This document shows, piece by piece, positions 1-10,285 of a stretch of 52,936 nt of DNA. Position 1 is the stretch's first letter. Each line of letters begins with the position of its first letter. The DNA comes from Candidatus Omnitrophota bacterium (GTDB lineage Bacteria > Omnitrophota > Gorgyraeia > Zapsychrales > Fredricksoniimonadaceae): NCBI GenBank assembly GCA_016201795.1, contig JACQCF010000002.1:109122-162057 (forward strand), read 5' to 3'. The notes under the pieces were generated by a model. That model searched no databases. It had not been told where the DNA came from and worked only from the letters and a program-made list of their open reading frames with translations. A program made the translations under genes and the position numbers.

Positions 1-2
1 TT

Positions 3-1013
3 ATTCTTTGGCTGGATACCGCTAAAGAATACAGAAATTTGTATCCCGGCCGTAAAATTACTTTAATCGTCAATGAGGCATGGCTGGAATTGGCTGAATT
101 GCTGCCGTATTGGGATGAGGTTTGGGGGCTGGATATTAGAAAATTTCGCCGGCACATGTTCTATCGGATGAGTTTTTTACGGCAGGTACGCCGCAAGGGT
201 TTTGAGATAGTTATTCAACCCAGGTTTTCGAGGGAGTTTCTTCTGGAAGACAGTATTGTGTTGTCGTCGTCGGCTAAGCAGCGCATCGGTTTTGCCGGTG
301 ATGGGACCAATTTAAGCCAGGAAGAAAAAGCTTGCAGTGACCGTTGGTATACGCGGTTAGTGCCTAATCCACCATTCTCGTGGGGTGAGCTTAGACGTAA
401 CGCTGAGTTTATCCGCGCCCTTGGTTTAACGTCGTTTAAAGCGGATGTCCCTACTTTGGCTGTTGCACTGGATAAATCCGTTGCCATGCAGGAGAAATAT
501 TACGTGATTTCTCCCGGCGCCGGGAAAGGGTTTCGGCGTTGGCCCTTGGAATATTTTGGCCGTATCGCCGATAAGATTTATGATGCGACGGGTATGAAAG
601 GGATCATTTGCGGGGGGGCGGGAGAAGGGGAGTTGGCGTTGCGCTTATTACATTTATCCAAAGCCCCGTTAATGGATATGACGGGCAAGACATCGCTGAG
701 GGCATTGGCGGGGATTATCCAGCGGGCGAGTTTTGTCCTTAGCAATGAGACCGCGGCTATTCATATCGCGGCTGCGGTAGGGACCAAGGCCATATGTATT
801 CTTGGCGGGGGGCATTTTGGTCGTTTTGTCCCCTATCAAATTGAGGCGGAACATACGCATCCTTTACCAAGACCGGTGTTTCATGAAATGGATTGTTATG
901 GTTGCAATTGGTTTTGTAAATTTTCAGTACGCCCCGGGGATCCTGTTCCCTGTATTGGCAATGTAACGGTAGAACAAGTATGGCAGACCATCAAGGCCGA
1001 GCAATGCGTTTAA
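3..1013 (+). CDS. Glycosyltransferase family 9 (heptosyltransferase-like), 5' end truncated by window
   Basis: Frame stays open upstream of the tracked TTG start to base 3 (ILWLDTAKEYRNLYPGRKITLI). Motifs 'ISPGAGKGFRRWPLEYFGRIAD' and 'SNETAAIHIAAAVGTKAICILGGGHFGRF' are typical of GT9. Confidence 0.85.
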   Translation: MLWLDTAKEYRNLYPGRKITLIVNEAWLELAELLPYWDEVWGLDIRKFRRHMFYRMSFLRQVRRKGFEIVIQPRFSREFLLEDSIVLSSSAKQRIGFAGDGTNLSQEEKACSDRWYTRLVPNPPFSWGELRRNAEFIRALGLTSFKADVPTLAVALDKSVAMQEKYYVISPGAGKGFRRWPLEYFGRIADKIYDATGMKGIICGGAGEGELALRLLHLSKAPLMDMTGKTSLRALAGIIQRASFVLSNETAAIHIAAAVGTKAICILGGGHFGRFVPYQIEAEHTHPLPRPVFHEMDCYGCNWFCKFSVRPGDPVPCIGNVTVEQVWQTIKAEQCV

Positions 1014-1816
1014 AATTATCTATTGTGACACCGTCTTATAATCAGGCCCGATTTATTACTGAGGCCGTTGAAAGTGTCAGGGATCAGGGGTATCCCGATG
1101 TGGAACATCTTGTTATGGATAATTGCTCAACGGATGCAACCAGTGGTATTTTAAAAGAATATTCTCATTTAAGTTTGGTTTGTGAGCCAGACAGAGGACA
1201 GAGCGATGCTCTCAATAAAGGGTTTAGGATGGCCTCGGGGGATATTGTGGGGTGGCTTAATGCCGATGACAGATATTTACCCGGCTGTTTGAAAGCTGTA
1301 GCGGATTTTTTTACGGCGCATCCTGACTGCGATATTCTTTATGGTAATTATCGTTTAATAGATGAAGGAAGTAAGGTTTTGTGTTACCGTCAGGAACTGC
1401 CATTTGATCTTTTCATGTTAAAATACCTGCATGTGTTGTACATCCCCAGTACAACCACCTTCTTTCGTCGGCGTATATTTGAGGATGGCAATTTTCTGGA
1501 TATTCGTTATCATTATGCCATGGATTATGAATTTTTCCTGAGGCTGGCGTTGAAAGGGTACAGGTTTTCTTATCTGCCGTCTTATTTAGCGGATTTTAGA
1601 ACACATGCAGATAGCAAAAGCCGAAGGCAGACGCTTGTGCAAAAAGAAGAAATGGAAGCTGCGTTGTTGCAATACGACCAACTGCTCGGTAAACTGAATG
1701 GTTCTTTGCGTTTTTGTGTTCGCTTTGGCCTTGAGGGGATAGCTCGTTCTAAAAGGTATGTTCTAAAATTGATCAACGGGGCGTATTTTTATAAAGGGAA
1801 TCATAGTCATGGCTAA
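980..1816 (+). CDS. Glycosyltransferase family 2
   Basis: [42 protein letters not shown]...[15 protein letters not shown] fold GT2 motifs. Confidence 0.9.
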   Translation: MADHQGRAMRLKLSIVTPSYNQARFITEAVESVRDQGYPDVEHLVMDNCSTDATSGILKEYSHLSLVCEPDRGQSDALNKGFRMASGDIVGWLNADDRYLPGCLKAVADFFTAHPDCDILYGNYRLIDEGSKVLCYRQELPFDLFMLKYLHVLYIPSTTTFFRRRIFEDGNFLDIRYHYAMDYEFFLRLALKGYRFSYLPSYLADFRTHADSKSRRQTLVQKEEMEAALLQYDQLLGKLNGSLRFCVRFGLEGIARSKRYVLKLINGAYFYKGNHSHG

Positions 1817-2681
1817 AACCAAAGGTATTATTTTAGCTGGAGGTAAGGCCACCAGGCTTTATCCTATTACCCAGGGGATTTGTAAACAGCTTTTGCCGGT
1901 TTATGATAAGCCGATGATTTATTATCCTTTATCGGTGTTGATGTTAGGAGGGATTAGGGACATTTTGATCATTATCTCGCCCCAGGATGAAGAATCTTTT
2001 AAAAGATGTTTAGGCGACGGCAGCCAGTTAGGCCTCAGGATTGAATACGCTCAGCAGCCGGTCCCTCGTGGGTTAGCAGAGGCCTTGATCATTGGTGAGA
2101 AATTTATTGGCAGCGACCAGATTTGTCTTATTCTAGGGGACAATATTTTTTACGGCCATGACATACAAATTATTCTTCAAAATGCTATGCATGCCCCCGG
2201 TGCGACGGTATTGGCGTACTCAGTTAAAGATCCCGAGCGCTATGGAGTCATTACCTTTGATAAGAATAATAAAGTCATTGCCATAGAGGAAAAACCGAAA
2301 CAACCCAAGTCGCATTGGGCGGTGACGGGACTGTATTTTTTTGACAATAGGGCTGTGTCGATTGCGAAAAGGGTCCGTCCTTCCAAGAGAGGGGAATTAG
2401 AAATCACGGATGTTATCAAAGAATATTTTTTGAAAGGCCAATTGAATGTTTTGAGTCTTGGCCGCGGTTATGCATGGCTGGATACGGGCACTTATGAGTC
2501 TCTGATTGATGCGGCCTTATTCATTAAAACGATTGAGGATCGGCAGGGATTAAAAATTGGTTGTATTGAAGAAATCGCGTATTTAAAAGGTTATATTACC
2601 CGTGAAAAACTCCTGAGCCTCGCCAATGGATTCAAAACGGCTTATGCGGATTATCTTATAAAAATAGCAGGGGAAGGTTAA
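1809..2681 (+). CDS. rfbA: Glucose-1-phosphate thymidylyltransferase
   Basis: [51 protein letters not shown]...[10 protein letters not shown]. Confidence 0.95.
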   Translation: MAKTKGIILAGGKATRLYPITQGICKQLLPVYDKPMIYYPLSVLMLGGIRDILIIISPQDEESFKRCLGDGSQLGLRIEYAQQPVPRGLAEALIIGEKFIGSDQICLILGDNIFYGHDIQIILQNAMHAPGATVLAYSVKDPERYGVITFDKNNKVIAIEEKPKQPKSHWAVTGLYFFDNRAVSIAKRVRPSKRGELEITDVIKEYFLKGQLNVLSLGRGYAWLDTGTYESLIDAALFIKTIEDRQGLKIGCIEEIAYLKGYITREKLLSLANGFKTAYADYLIKIAGEG

Positions 2682-3695
2682 ATGGTGAAAAGATCGTCTT
2701 TTAAGATCTTGGTAACGGGCGGGGCTGGATTTATCGGCAGTGAATTCGTGCGTCAGGCCGTGGCCTTAGGGTATCCGGTTGTGGTGGTGGATAAATTGAC
2801 CTATGCCGGTGACTTAGCGCGTTTAAAAACGCTTAAAGGAAGATTTACGTTTTATAAGGCGGATATTGTTCATCAGCGGCGGGTCTCGGATATTTTTAGA
2901 CGGGAACGTCCCTTGGCCGTCGTCCATTTTGCCGCGGAAAGCCATGTGGACCGCAGCATTCTCAATGATGCGGAGTTTGTCAGGACCAATATCTCCGGGA
3001 CCCAGAGTCTGTTAACTATTTCTCGTCAGGTGGGCATAGAAAAATTTGTTCATATTTCGACCGATGAGGTCTATGGGGCTATTGTCCGGGGGAAATTTAA
3101 AGAAGATTTTCCCCTGGGCTCGAATTCACCGTATTCTTCCAGCAAGGGCGCGGCGGATTTATTGGTCAAGGCTTATGCCCATACGTTTAAGTTTCCGGCC
3201 ATGATTGTCAGGCCATCTAATAATTATGGCGCATGGCAATATCCGGAGAAATTTATGCCGGTGATTATTTATAAAGCTATCAAACATGAAAAAATTCCGG
3301 TTTATGCCAAGGGACTCAATGTCCGGGAATGGCTTCATATTTCCGATTGCGTACGGGCCGTACTGAAGGTTTTAGAGCGCGGTCGGGTGGGGGAAACTTA
3401 TAATATAGGTTCCGGGGATGAGTGTAAGAATATTGAATTGGTAAAGATTATCCTCAATATTTTGGGTCGTTCTAAAGATTTAATTACGTTTGTCGAGGAT
3501 AGGCCAGGGCATGATTGGCGTTATGCCCTGGATTCCAAAAAAATCCGAGAAGAATTGTCTTGGGAGCCTCAGATTGCCTTCGAGCAAGGCATTGCTGATA
3601 CCGTTGTCTGGTATCGTGAAAATTTAAAATGGTTACAGAACAAGGTTAAATTCTTGGAAAGTTATTGGCAAAGGGTCTATCGTCCATGCAACTAA
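2682..3695 (+). CDS. rfbB: dTDP-glucose 4,6-dehydratase
   Basis: ILVTGGAGFIGSEFVRQ, HFAAESHVDRSI, STDEVYG, YSSSKGAADLLVKAY, RPSNNYG; follows rfbA. Confidence 0.93.
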   Translation: MVKRSSFKILVTGGAGFIGSEFVRQAVALGYPVVVVDKLTYAGDLARLKTLKGRFTFYKADIVHQRRVSDIFRRERPLAVVHFAAESHVDRSILNDAEFVRTNISGTQSLLTISRQVGIEKFVHISTDEVYGAIVRGKFKEDFPLGSNSPYSSSKGAADLLVKAYAHTFKFPAMIVRPSNNYGAWQYPEKFMPVIIYKAIKHEKIPVYAKGLNVREWLHISDCVRAVLKVLERGRVGETYNIGSGDECKNIELVKIILNILGRSKDLITFVEDRPGHDWRYALDSKKIREELSWEPQIAFEQGIADTVVWYRENLKWLQNKVKFLESYWQRVYRPCN

Positions 3696-5149
3696 CGCAA
3701 AGCACAAAAAATAAGATATGTAGTACCCTGGTCTTTGTTCCAGTCGGTATGGTTTCTTTGGGGTATGTGCTTTTAAAAAGGGACTTTGCGAAAATTTATG
3801 TGGATTTGTCATTTTTAGATTTTCCTGTTTTTATAGGTGAAGTCCTTTTGTTGTCGTACGTTTTGCTTCTTGCTTTGCGCTGGAGCAGGCAGCCGCCTTT
3901 GCACAACCGTTTTTATATGTTCGTGTTGGTTTATTTTATATGGGTAGCGGTCAAAATCGTCATAGGATACAGGACTTGGGGACCGCTGGCGTTACGTCAT
4001 GCCGCGCTTTTTTATTACCCTTTCTTTTTTTTAGTCGGGTATATTTTTTTCAACCGCGATGCGTTCACAAAGCCGGTGATTTTATCGCTTTTTTCCGTCA
4101 TCATTGGTATTTTTTTATACGGGCATTATGACATTTACTGGACGTTCACGCTTGCCTCTCTGGGATTAATTTTGATCCTGGGGGTTAAAGCAAAGAAATG
4201 GATCGTCCCGATGGTGCTGATTTTGGTTTTGGCTACCCCGTATGTATTTTTGTTTAAGACAGCCCGGATGATGTTTGTCGCCAACACGGCCTCTCTGCTA
4301 TTTTTAATAGGGAGCCTTTGGTATTTGTTAGAGACCAAACGCTATGTCAAGATAATAACCGTTGTTATTTTGATGGTTGGTCTATCAATTGGATTTTATA
4401 AATTTTTTGTGCTTAGAGAGTCTGGCCGGATTTTTGTTTCTCCATCTCAGGTTGTCAGCCAATTTATAGCTATAGACAAAGATGTTCAGCAGAAAAGAAA
4501 AAATTTTCAAATACAGTCTCAGAGGGTCGGCCTTTATCATCCTGAGGCGTATGCTGCCAGAAATTATTATTATTACAATAAGGGATTCAAGCAAAGCAAA
4601 GAGCGTGGCCTGGAGAGCGCCAAGAAACTTTTAATGAAAGGTAAGGTTGTTAAAGGAGTTGTTATGACAAAAGAGATGTCTATCCAGTGGGAATCCATCG
4701 AGAATATTCTTTTCCGTTTATTTATTTGGCGTGATATGTTTGAAGATTGGAAGGCAACCAAACCATTAATGGGGGTTGATTTTGGAAAACCTTTTCGTTC
4801 AGTGAGTTTAGAAGTAGAAGGTTGGGCGGTATCAGAATGGGGCCGCGATGGATGGATAGAGCCGCATAATTCCTTTTTGAATATGATGTATCGTGGGGGC
4901 ATGGTGGGGGCGGCGGTCGTCGTTGTCATTTGGACGGCGCTGATTAGGCTGATGATATTCGCTTTTAGACAGCGCGCCTGGGTGTTAATTCTTTTGTCTG
5001 CTATTTTATTAAATTGGCTGGTAGCGGCTAATTTCTTATTAATCCTTGAATTTCCCTATACGGCCATTCCTCTTTGGACTTTGGCGGGAATGACATGGGC
5101 TTATGCCTATAGGGATTATAGAGAAGGTTCTCATGAAATTAAAAGGTAA
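3686..5149 (+). CDS. O-antigen ligase/polymerase-like multi-TM membrane protein
   Basis: Many hydrophobic segments, large loop with 'EPHNSFLNMMYRGGMVG', typical of the Wzy/WaaL type. Track start is 3665; ATG at 3686 is an alternative start overlapping the rfbB end. Confidence 0.7.
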   Translation: MQLTQSTKNKICSTLVFVPVGMVSLGYVLLKRDFAKIYVDLSFLDFPVFIGEVLLLSYVLLLALRWSRQPPLHNRFYMFVLVYFIWVAVKIVIGYRTWGPLALRHAALFYYPFFFLVGYIFFNRDAFTKPVILSLFSVIIGIFLYGHYDIYWTFTLASLGLILILGVKAKKWIVPMVLILVLATPYVFLFKTARMMFVANTASLLFLIGSLWYLLETKRYVKIITVVILMVGLSIGFYKFFVLRESGRIFVSPSQVVSQFIAIDKDVQQKRKNFQIQSQRVGLYHPEAYAARNYYYYNKGFKQSKERGLESAKKLLMKGKVVKGVVMTKEMSIQWESIENILFRLFIWRDMFEDWKATKPLMGVDFGKPFRSVSLEVEGWAVSEWGRDGWIEPHNSFLNMMYRGGMVGAAVVVVIWTALIRLMIFAFRQRAWVLILLSAILLNWLVAANFLLILEFPYTAIPLWTLAGMTWAYAYRDYREGSHEIKR

Positions 5150-6125
5150 AAAAATATTAATTACAGGTGCCGACGGGTTTATCGGTAGCCATCTGACCGA
5201 ACGTTGTATTGCCGCAGGCGCTTCGGTGCGGGCGTTTGTGTATTATAACTCATTTAATCAGTGGGGCTGGCTGGATACTGTCCCCAAAAAGATATTAGAT
5301 AAACATGAAGTATTTGCCGGGGATATCAGGGATTTTGGCTGTGTCTTGGAGGCTTGCCAGGATATAGATATAGTGTTTCATCTAGCAGCGCTGATTAGCA
5401 TTCCTTATAGTTATAGGGCGCCGGACAGTTTTGTGGCCACCAATATTACTGGCACGATGAATGTTTTGCAGGCGGCCAGGATACTTGGCGTCAAAAAGGT
5501 TGTTCATACGTCAACCAGTGAGGTGTACGGAACAGCGCAATATGTTCCCATTGATGAAAATCATCCCATTAACCCGCAATCCCCTTATGCCGCCACCAAA
5601 TCCGCGGCGGATAGTTTGGCTGTTTCTTTTTATCGTTCTTTTGATTTGCCGGTGACGGTGTTAAGACCTTTTAATACATTTGGTCCCCGGCAGTCGGCGC
5701 GCGCGGTGATCCCGACGATTATTTCTCAGATTTTGGCTGGTTGCAAGGTCATTAAATTGGGGAATGTGGAATCGATACGCGATCTTAATTATATCGGCAA
5801 TACCATCGATGCTTTTATCCATCTTGCACAGACGGATAAAGGCTTGGGTCAAGTGTTCAATACCGGCAGCGGCGTGGAGGTATCTGTAGGGGAAGTTGCT
5901 GCAATCATACAGAAGATTTTGGGCGTGCGTGTAAAAATTGAGATGGATAAACAACGCATACGCCCGGTCAAGAGCGAGGTGGAAAAGCTTGTGTGTAGCT
6001 GCGTGAAATTAAACAACTTGACCGGATGGCAGCCAGAAATTTCCTTGGAGCAAGGCCTGCGCCGGACATGCGCGTGGATAAAGAAGCATATGAACCATTA
6101 CAAAACGGATATTTACAATGTTTAA
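5133..6125 (+). CDS. NAD-dependent nucleotide-sugar epimerase/dehydratase (extended SDR)
   Basis: KKILITGADGFIGSHLTERCIAAGASVRAFVYYNSFNQWGWLD...STSEVYGTAQYVPIDENHPINPQSPYAATKSAAD. ATG at 5133 preferred over 5103. Confidence 0.88.
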   Translation: MKLKGKKILITGADGFIGSHLTERCIAAGASVRAFVYYNSFNQWGWLDTVPKKILDKHEVFAGDIRDFGCVLEACQDIDIVFHLAALISIPYSYRAPDSFVATNITGTMNVLQAARILGVKKVVHTSTSEVYGTAQYVPIDENHPINPQSPYAATKSAADSLAVSFYRSFDLPVTVLRPFNTFGPRQSARAVIPTIISQILAGCKVIKLGNVESIRDLNYIGNTIDAFIHLAQTDKGLGQVFNTGSGVEVSVGEVAAIIQKILGVRVKIEMDKQRIRPVKSEVEKLVCSCVKLNNLTGWQPEISLEQGLRRTCAWIKKHMNHYKTDIYNV

Positions 6126-6849
6126 AGCCCAGGTTGTGATTCTAGCCGGTGGCCAGGGATCCCGTCTTAGGCCATACACGACAGTCTTACCCAAACCCCT
6201 TTTACCTTTAGGTGAGATGCCTATTTTGGAGATCCTCATCCGTCAGCTCAAATATTATGGGTTGACACATATTCTGATATCGACCGGTTATCTCGCCGAG
6301 TTAATCGAGGCCTATTTCGGCAATGGGGATAAATGGGGCGTTCATATCCGTTATGTGCGTGAAGGTGAGCCTTTAGGAACAGCCGGCGCTCTTAAGTTGG
6401 CCACGCACACCAAGAACAATTTTTTGGTGCTTAATGGTGATGTCTTCACAGATATGGACTTCGCGGCATTTTTAAAATGGCACATCCGTCAGAAAGCTAT
6501 GGCCAGTATCGTCATCAAAGAGCGTAAAATAAAAGGCGATTTCGGCGTCGTTGAGGTGGGGACGAACCATGAATTAAAGACTTATCATGAGAAACCCGAA
6601 CATAAATCTTTTTTGAGTATAGGGGTCAATGCTTTAAATGTCCGTGTCAAAAGTTTTATAAAAGCCGGCGAACACATCGGTATGCCTGATTTGATGCTGC
6701 GCCTGAAATCAAAAATACAAAAAGTGTGTTGTTATAAGATGCGAGGTACATGGTTGGATCTGGGACGGTTTGAGGATTTAGAACGCGCGCAGGATCTTTT
6801 CGCGCGCCATAAAAAGAAATTCATTCCGGGGGACAAGAGGCGTGTATGA
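6118..6849 (+). CDS. Nucleotidyltransferase (sugar-phosphate NDP-transferase)
   Basis: VVILAGGQGSRLRPYTTVLPKPLLPLGEMPILEILIRQL...LVLNGDVFTDMDF. Confidence 0.9.
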   Translation: MFKAQVVILAGGQGSRLRPYTTVLPKPLLPLGEMPILEILIRQLKYYGLTHILISTGYLAELIEAYFGNGDKWGVHIRYVREGEPLGTAGALKLATHTKNNFLVLNGDVFTDMDFAAFLKWHIRQKAMASIVIKERKIKGDFGVVEVGTNHELKTYHEKPEHKSFLSIGVNALNVRVKSFIKAGEHIGMPDLMLRLKSKIQKVCCYKMRGTWLDLGRFEDLERAQDLFARHKKKFIPGDKRRV

Positions 6850-8018
6850 AAATTCTCGTTGGCCATAATTATTATCAGCAAGCTGGCGGGGAGGATATGC
6901 TTTTTCATTCCCAGACCAGGATGTTGAAAGATTTTGGCCACGAGGTTTGTCTTTATGAACGCCATAATGATGAAATAAGACCGAATATTTTTTCCAGGAC
7001 TCGTCATGCAATGTCTTTGCGTTGGTCACAGCGGTCGTATGACGAAATACGTTGGCTGATCCGTACCTTTAAACCCCGTATTGCACATTTTCATAATACT
7101 TTTTTCGTCATGACGCCGTCTGTTTTCTATGCTTGTAAGGACGAAGGCGTTCCCGTTGTTGTCAGCCTTCATAATTATCGTTTGATGTGTATCAACGGGC
7201 TTTTCTTCAGGGATAATAAGCCCTGTGAAGATTGTTTGCATGGATCCAGAAACGCGGGGATCAGGTACAGGTGTTACCACGGTTCGTTTTTGTTTTCAGC
7301 GGCTATGACTGATATGATCAGCCACCATTGGGCCAGGCAAACATGGACCAAGGGCATTGATCGCCTCATCGTGGCGACTGAATTCTCCCGTCAAAAACAT
7401 ATTCAAGCGGGAATTCCTGAGGGGAAGGTCGCTGTGTTGCCGCATTTTGTCGAGCAACCGGCGGAAAATTTTGGTGAGCAAAGCAGAGGGAAGTACGCCC
7501 TTTATGCAGGTAGGTTGAGTGAAGAAAAAGGCGTGGATGTTTTACTGCGAGCTTGGAAAAGTATAAAGGAAATGCCATTGTATATCGTTGGTACTGGCCC
7601 GCAGCGAGCGGCGATGGAAGAATATATCAAAAGCGAAGGGTTAAGCAATGTCAAGATGTTCGGGTTTTTAGACAGGCAAGAGTATTTAAAGATCCTTGCC
7701 GGCGCCCGGTTTTTAATTGTGCCGTGTTTAAGTTATGACAATTTTCCGATGGTGGTAGTAGAGGCGTATTCTTATGGAGTGCCTGTGTTGGCAAGCCGGT
7801 TGGGTACTTTGGAGGCAAGCGTGGAGGATGGGGTAAGCGGACTTTTGTTTTCTGCCGGCGATATCCAGGATCTCGCCCATAAGGCGAGGATAATCATCAG
7901 TGATGAACAACGCCATAGGCAATTATGTTTGAATGCCCGCAGGGCCTATGAATCAAAATACACAGCCCAGTGTCACCATCAGGGACTAATAAATATTTAT
8001 GAGGAGGCAGCTCATTGA
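6846..8018 (+). CDS. Glycosyltransferase family 4
   Basis: KILVGHNYYQQAGGEDMLFHSQ...LYAGRLSEEKGVDVLLRAWKSI...EAYSYGVPVLASRLGTLEASVEDGVSGLLF. Confidence 0.9.
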   Translation: MKILVGHNYYQQAGGEDMLFHSQTRMLKDFGHEVCLYERHNDEIRPNIFSRTRHAMSLRWSQRSYDEIRWLIRTFKPRIAHFHNTFFVMTPSVFYACKDEGVPVVVSLHNYRLMCINGLFFRDNKPCEDCLHGSRNAGIRYRCYHGSFLFSAAMTDMISHHWARQTWTKGIDRLIVATEFSRQKHIQAGIPEGKVAVLPHFVEQPAENFGEQSRGKYALYAGRLSEEKGVDVLLRAWKSIKEMPLYIVGTGPQRAAMEEYIKSEGLSNVKMFGFLDRQEYLKILAGARFLIVPCLSYDNFPMVVVEAYSYGVPVLASRLGTLEASVEDGVSGLLFSAGDIQDLAHKARIIISDEQRHRQLCLNARRAYESKYTAQCHHQGLINIYEEAAH

Positions 8019-9514
8019 TGAACCTAATGACGGGGTACGGTAATCAGCGGATCTCTTGGCCGCTATTATTTTTTTTGTGCTATGCCTTAGTTATCTTGGG
8101 CGTGACGGTGTACTTGCAACCGGGCTGGGGTTTTATGGATGATGCGCATGGCCTTGATAATGCCCAAGATTTCTGGTCGGGGAAGAGGTCTTTGTCTGCG
8201 ATGATTGCCGGTGATATACATAGCTTCGGCCGTTTCAGGCCTTTGTATTATCTATGGGTTGTGTGCGCCTATGCCATTAAAGCTCCGGTTATGATTTACT
8301 TGTTCGTGACCGTCATCGGATTCGGCGCCTTATTGGCGTGGGGCAGGATCATCACGCATATTTTTCCTGATGCCGGACAGGATATTTTTACGCGATATGT
8401 TTATCCGCTTGTCTTTTTTGCCTTCACTCCGTTTTGGAATATTTTCATGTACGTTTCTGTTCAGGAAAAATTTGTTTATCTTTTTGGGACGGCGGCTATT
8501 TATGTTTTGCTGCAGGCTTACCGCAAGGAAAGTCTGAGGGGTGTTTTTTTATCACTAGGGTTGGTTATTTTGGCCATGGCCGGCAAAGAAATAGGTTTGG
8601 CTTTGATAGCATCTTTTTTTGTTTTTGCCGTTGCTGATTGGTGGCTGATAGGTCTTGCGCCGCGCTTATCCCGTTGGATGGCAGCGATCAGTGGTACTGT
8701 ATTGATTGGCTATATTTTTTTGATCCGCTTGATCTTAGGAGGTTATACGGCCGGCTATAAAGACAAGATGAATGTGGTCTCCATGGTCAAAGCGGCATTG
8801 GCCGCACCATTGATGATCAAAGGGATCTTTTGTGTTGCGCTGGTCACCATTGCTGCTTATTTCATTTTGAGTAGGACACGGCGGGCCGCAGGGGTGAAGC
8901 CTTATTTTTTAATCATGCCATTGTTTGTGTTGGCCTATATGGTCATTTTGTTGCCGTGGCGTTTTGCCAATTATCTGTTGGCACCGTTGGCTCCATTTCT
9001 AGGAGTATCTGTTTATTTATTTTTTGTTTTTGTCTGCAGTATTCATCCCAAGGTGGCGGCGGCATCACGCTTTTTGGTCATCGTTCTTACGGTGATTATT
9101 TTGATCAATGTGATCATACCGCGCATCAGTAAAATGGCGGACAAACGTAAGATTGTTGCGGCCCTGGTCGATTTACGTCAAGTGCATCCGAGAGCAAAGT
9201 TTTTCTACCCGCCACCCATGATGGAAACATTTGAGGCACTGAGGTATTTCAGCGGGGCCGATATTGTTTATGCTGGTAAGATGGAAGGAGGGATGTTGGC
9301 TAAGTGCGTCTCATCATGTTATTTGTTAATTAACGATGAAGCAGCGCCGATGGAATTAGAGTCCGTCGTTGCCTCTCAAGGTATGTATACTAACGGCACC
9401 TGGGCTATTTATCATATGGATCGACAAGAGGGCGCTCACGCTGTATTCAAACCGGATTTTGTTGGAAACCATTTTTATTATTTAATAAGCCGGCCTAAAG
9501 CCTTTGTTTATTAA
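8015..9514 (+). CDS. Polytopic membrane protein, possible GT39/GT-C-like glycosyltransferase
   Basis: Hydrophobic multi-TM ORF with N-terminal acidic 'FMDDAHGLDNAQDFWSG' loop, in the polysaccharide cluster. Confidence 0.6.
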   Translation: MMNLMTGYGNQRISWPLLFFLCYALVILGVTVYLQPGWGFMDDAHGLDNAQDFWSGKRSLSAMIAGDIHSFGRFRPLYYLWVVCAYAIKAPVMIYLFVTVIGFGALLAWGRIITHIFPDAGQDIFTRYVYPLVFFAFTPFWNIFMYVSVQEKFVYLFGTAAIYVLLQAYRKESLRGVFLSLGLVILAMAGKEIGLALIASFFVFAVADWWLIGLAPRLSRWMAAISGTVLIGYIFLIRLILGGYTAGYKDKMNVVSMVKAALAAPLMIKGIFCVALVTIAAYFILSRTRRAAGVKPYFLIMPLFVLAYMVILLPWRFANYLLAPLAPFLGVSVYLFFVFVCSIHPKVAAASRFLVIVLTVIILINVIIPRISKMADKRKIVAALVDLRQVHPRAKFFYPPPMMETFEALRYFSGADIVYAGKMEGGMLAKCVSSCYLLINDEAAPMELESVVASQGMYTNGTWAIYHMDRQEGAHAVFKPDFVGNHFYYLISRPKAFVY

Positions 9515-9522
9515 TAGCGACT

Positions 9523-10233
9523 ATGCTAAGCATAATCATTCCATGTTATAACGCTGTAGAAATTTTAAGACGTCAATTGCCTCCCTTTATGGATTATCTT
9601 CAAAAGAAATCCATCAATTATGAAATGATTGTTGTTGATGATGGATCGACAGATGCTGATTCCATTCAATCAGTGGCTCGGGATTATCATTGTGTTTATT
9701 TGAAGAATGAAAAGAATATGGGCAAAGGGGCTGCGGTGAGAAAAGGGATGCTGCATGCCAAGGGAGAATATCGCTTATTTACGGATGTGGATATTCCATT
9801 TGAATACGACGCGATAGAGCAGTTTTTATATTACTTAGATTTTGGAAAATGTGATGTGGTCGTGGGAGATAGGACCCTTCCTCAATCGACCTACTTTAAA
9901 AAGATTCCGATTTTGCGGCAATGGGGAAGCCGGAGCATGTCTTTTATGATAGGGAGCTTTGTCACAAGCGGTCATTTTGACACCCAGTGCGGACTTAAGG
10001 GGTTTCGTGGGCATGTGGCGGATGATCTTTTTGGAAATAGTTATATCAACGGATTCGCTTTTGATGCAGAACTGTTATATATCGCATTAAAACGTCATTA
10101 TAATATTAAACGCCTGCCGGTCGTATTGCGCTGCAATGAGAGCAATAGTGTAAAATTATTGTGCCATGGGCTTCAGATGGTTAAGGATATTGTTCGTATT
10201 CAATGCAATCATATCTTGGGAAGATACAAATGA
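9523..10233 (+). CDS. Glycosyltransferase family 2 (dolichyl-/polyprenyl-phosphate sugar synthase-like)
   Basis: LSIIIPCYNAVEILRRQLPPF...EMIVVDDGSTDAD...NMGKGAAVRKGMLHAKGEYRLFTDVDIPF...TQCGLKGFRG. Confidence 0.9.
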   Translation: MLSIIIPCYNAVEILRRQLPPFMDYLQKKSINYEMIVVDDGSTDADSIQSVARDYHCVYLKNEKNMGKGAAVRKGMLHAKGEYRLFTDVDIPFEYDAIEQFLYYLDFGKCDVVVGDRTLPQSTYFKKIPILRQWGSRSMSFMIGSFVTSGHFDTQCGLKGFRGHVADDLFGNSYINGFAFDAELLYIALKRHYNIKRLPVVLRCNESNSVKLLCHGLQMVKDIVRIQCNHILGRYK

Positions 10234-10285
10234 AAGTTTCTTGGTGGGATATTTATTTCCTGGGAATAACCGGAGCCTATATTTT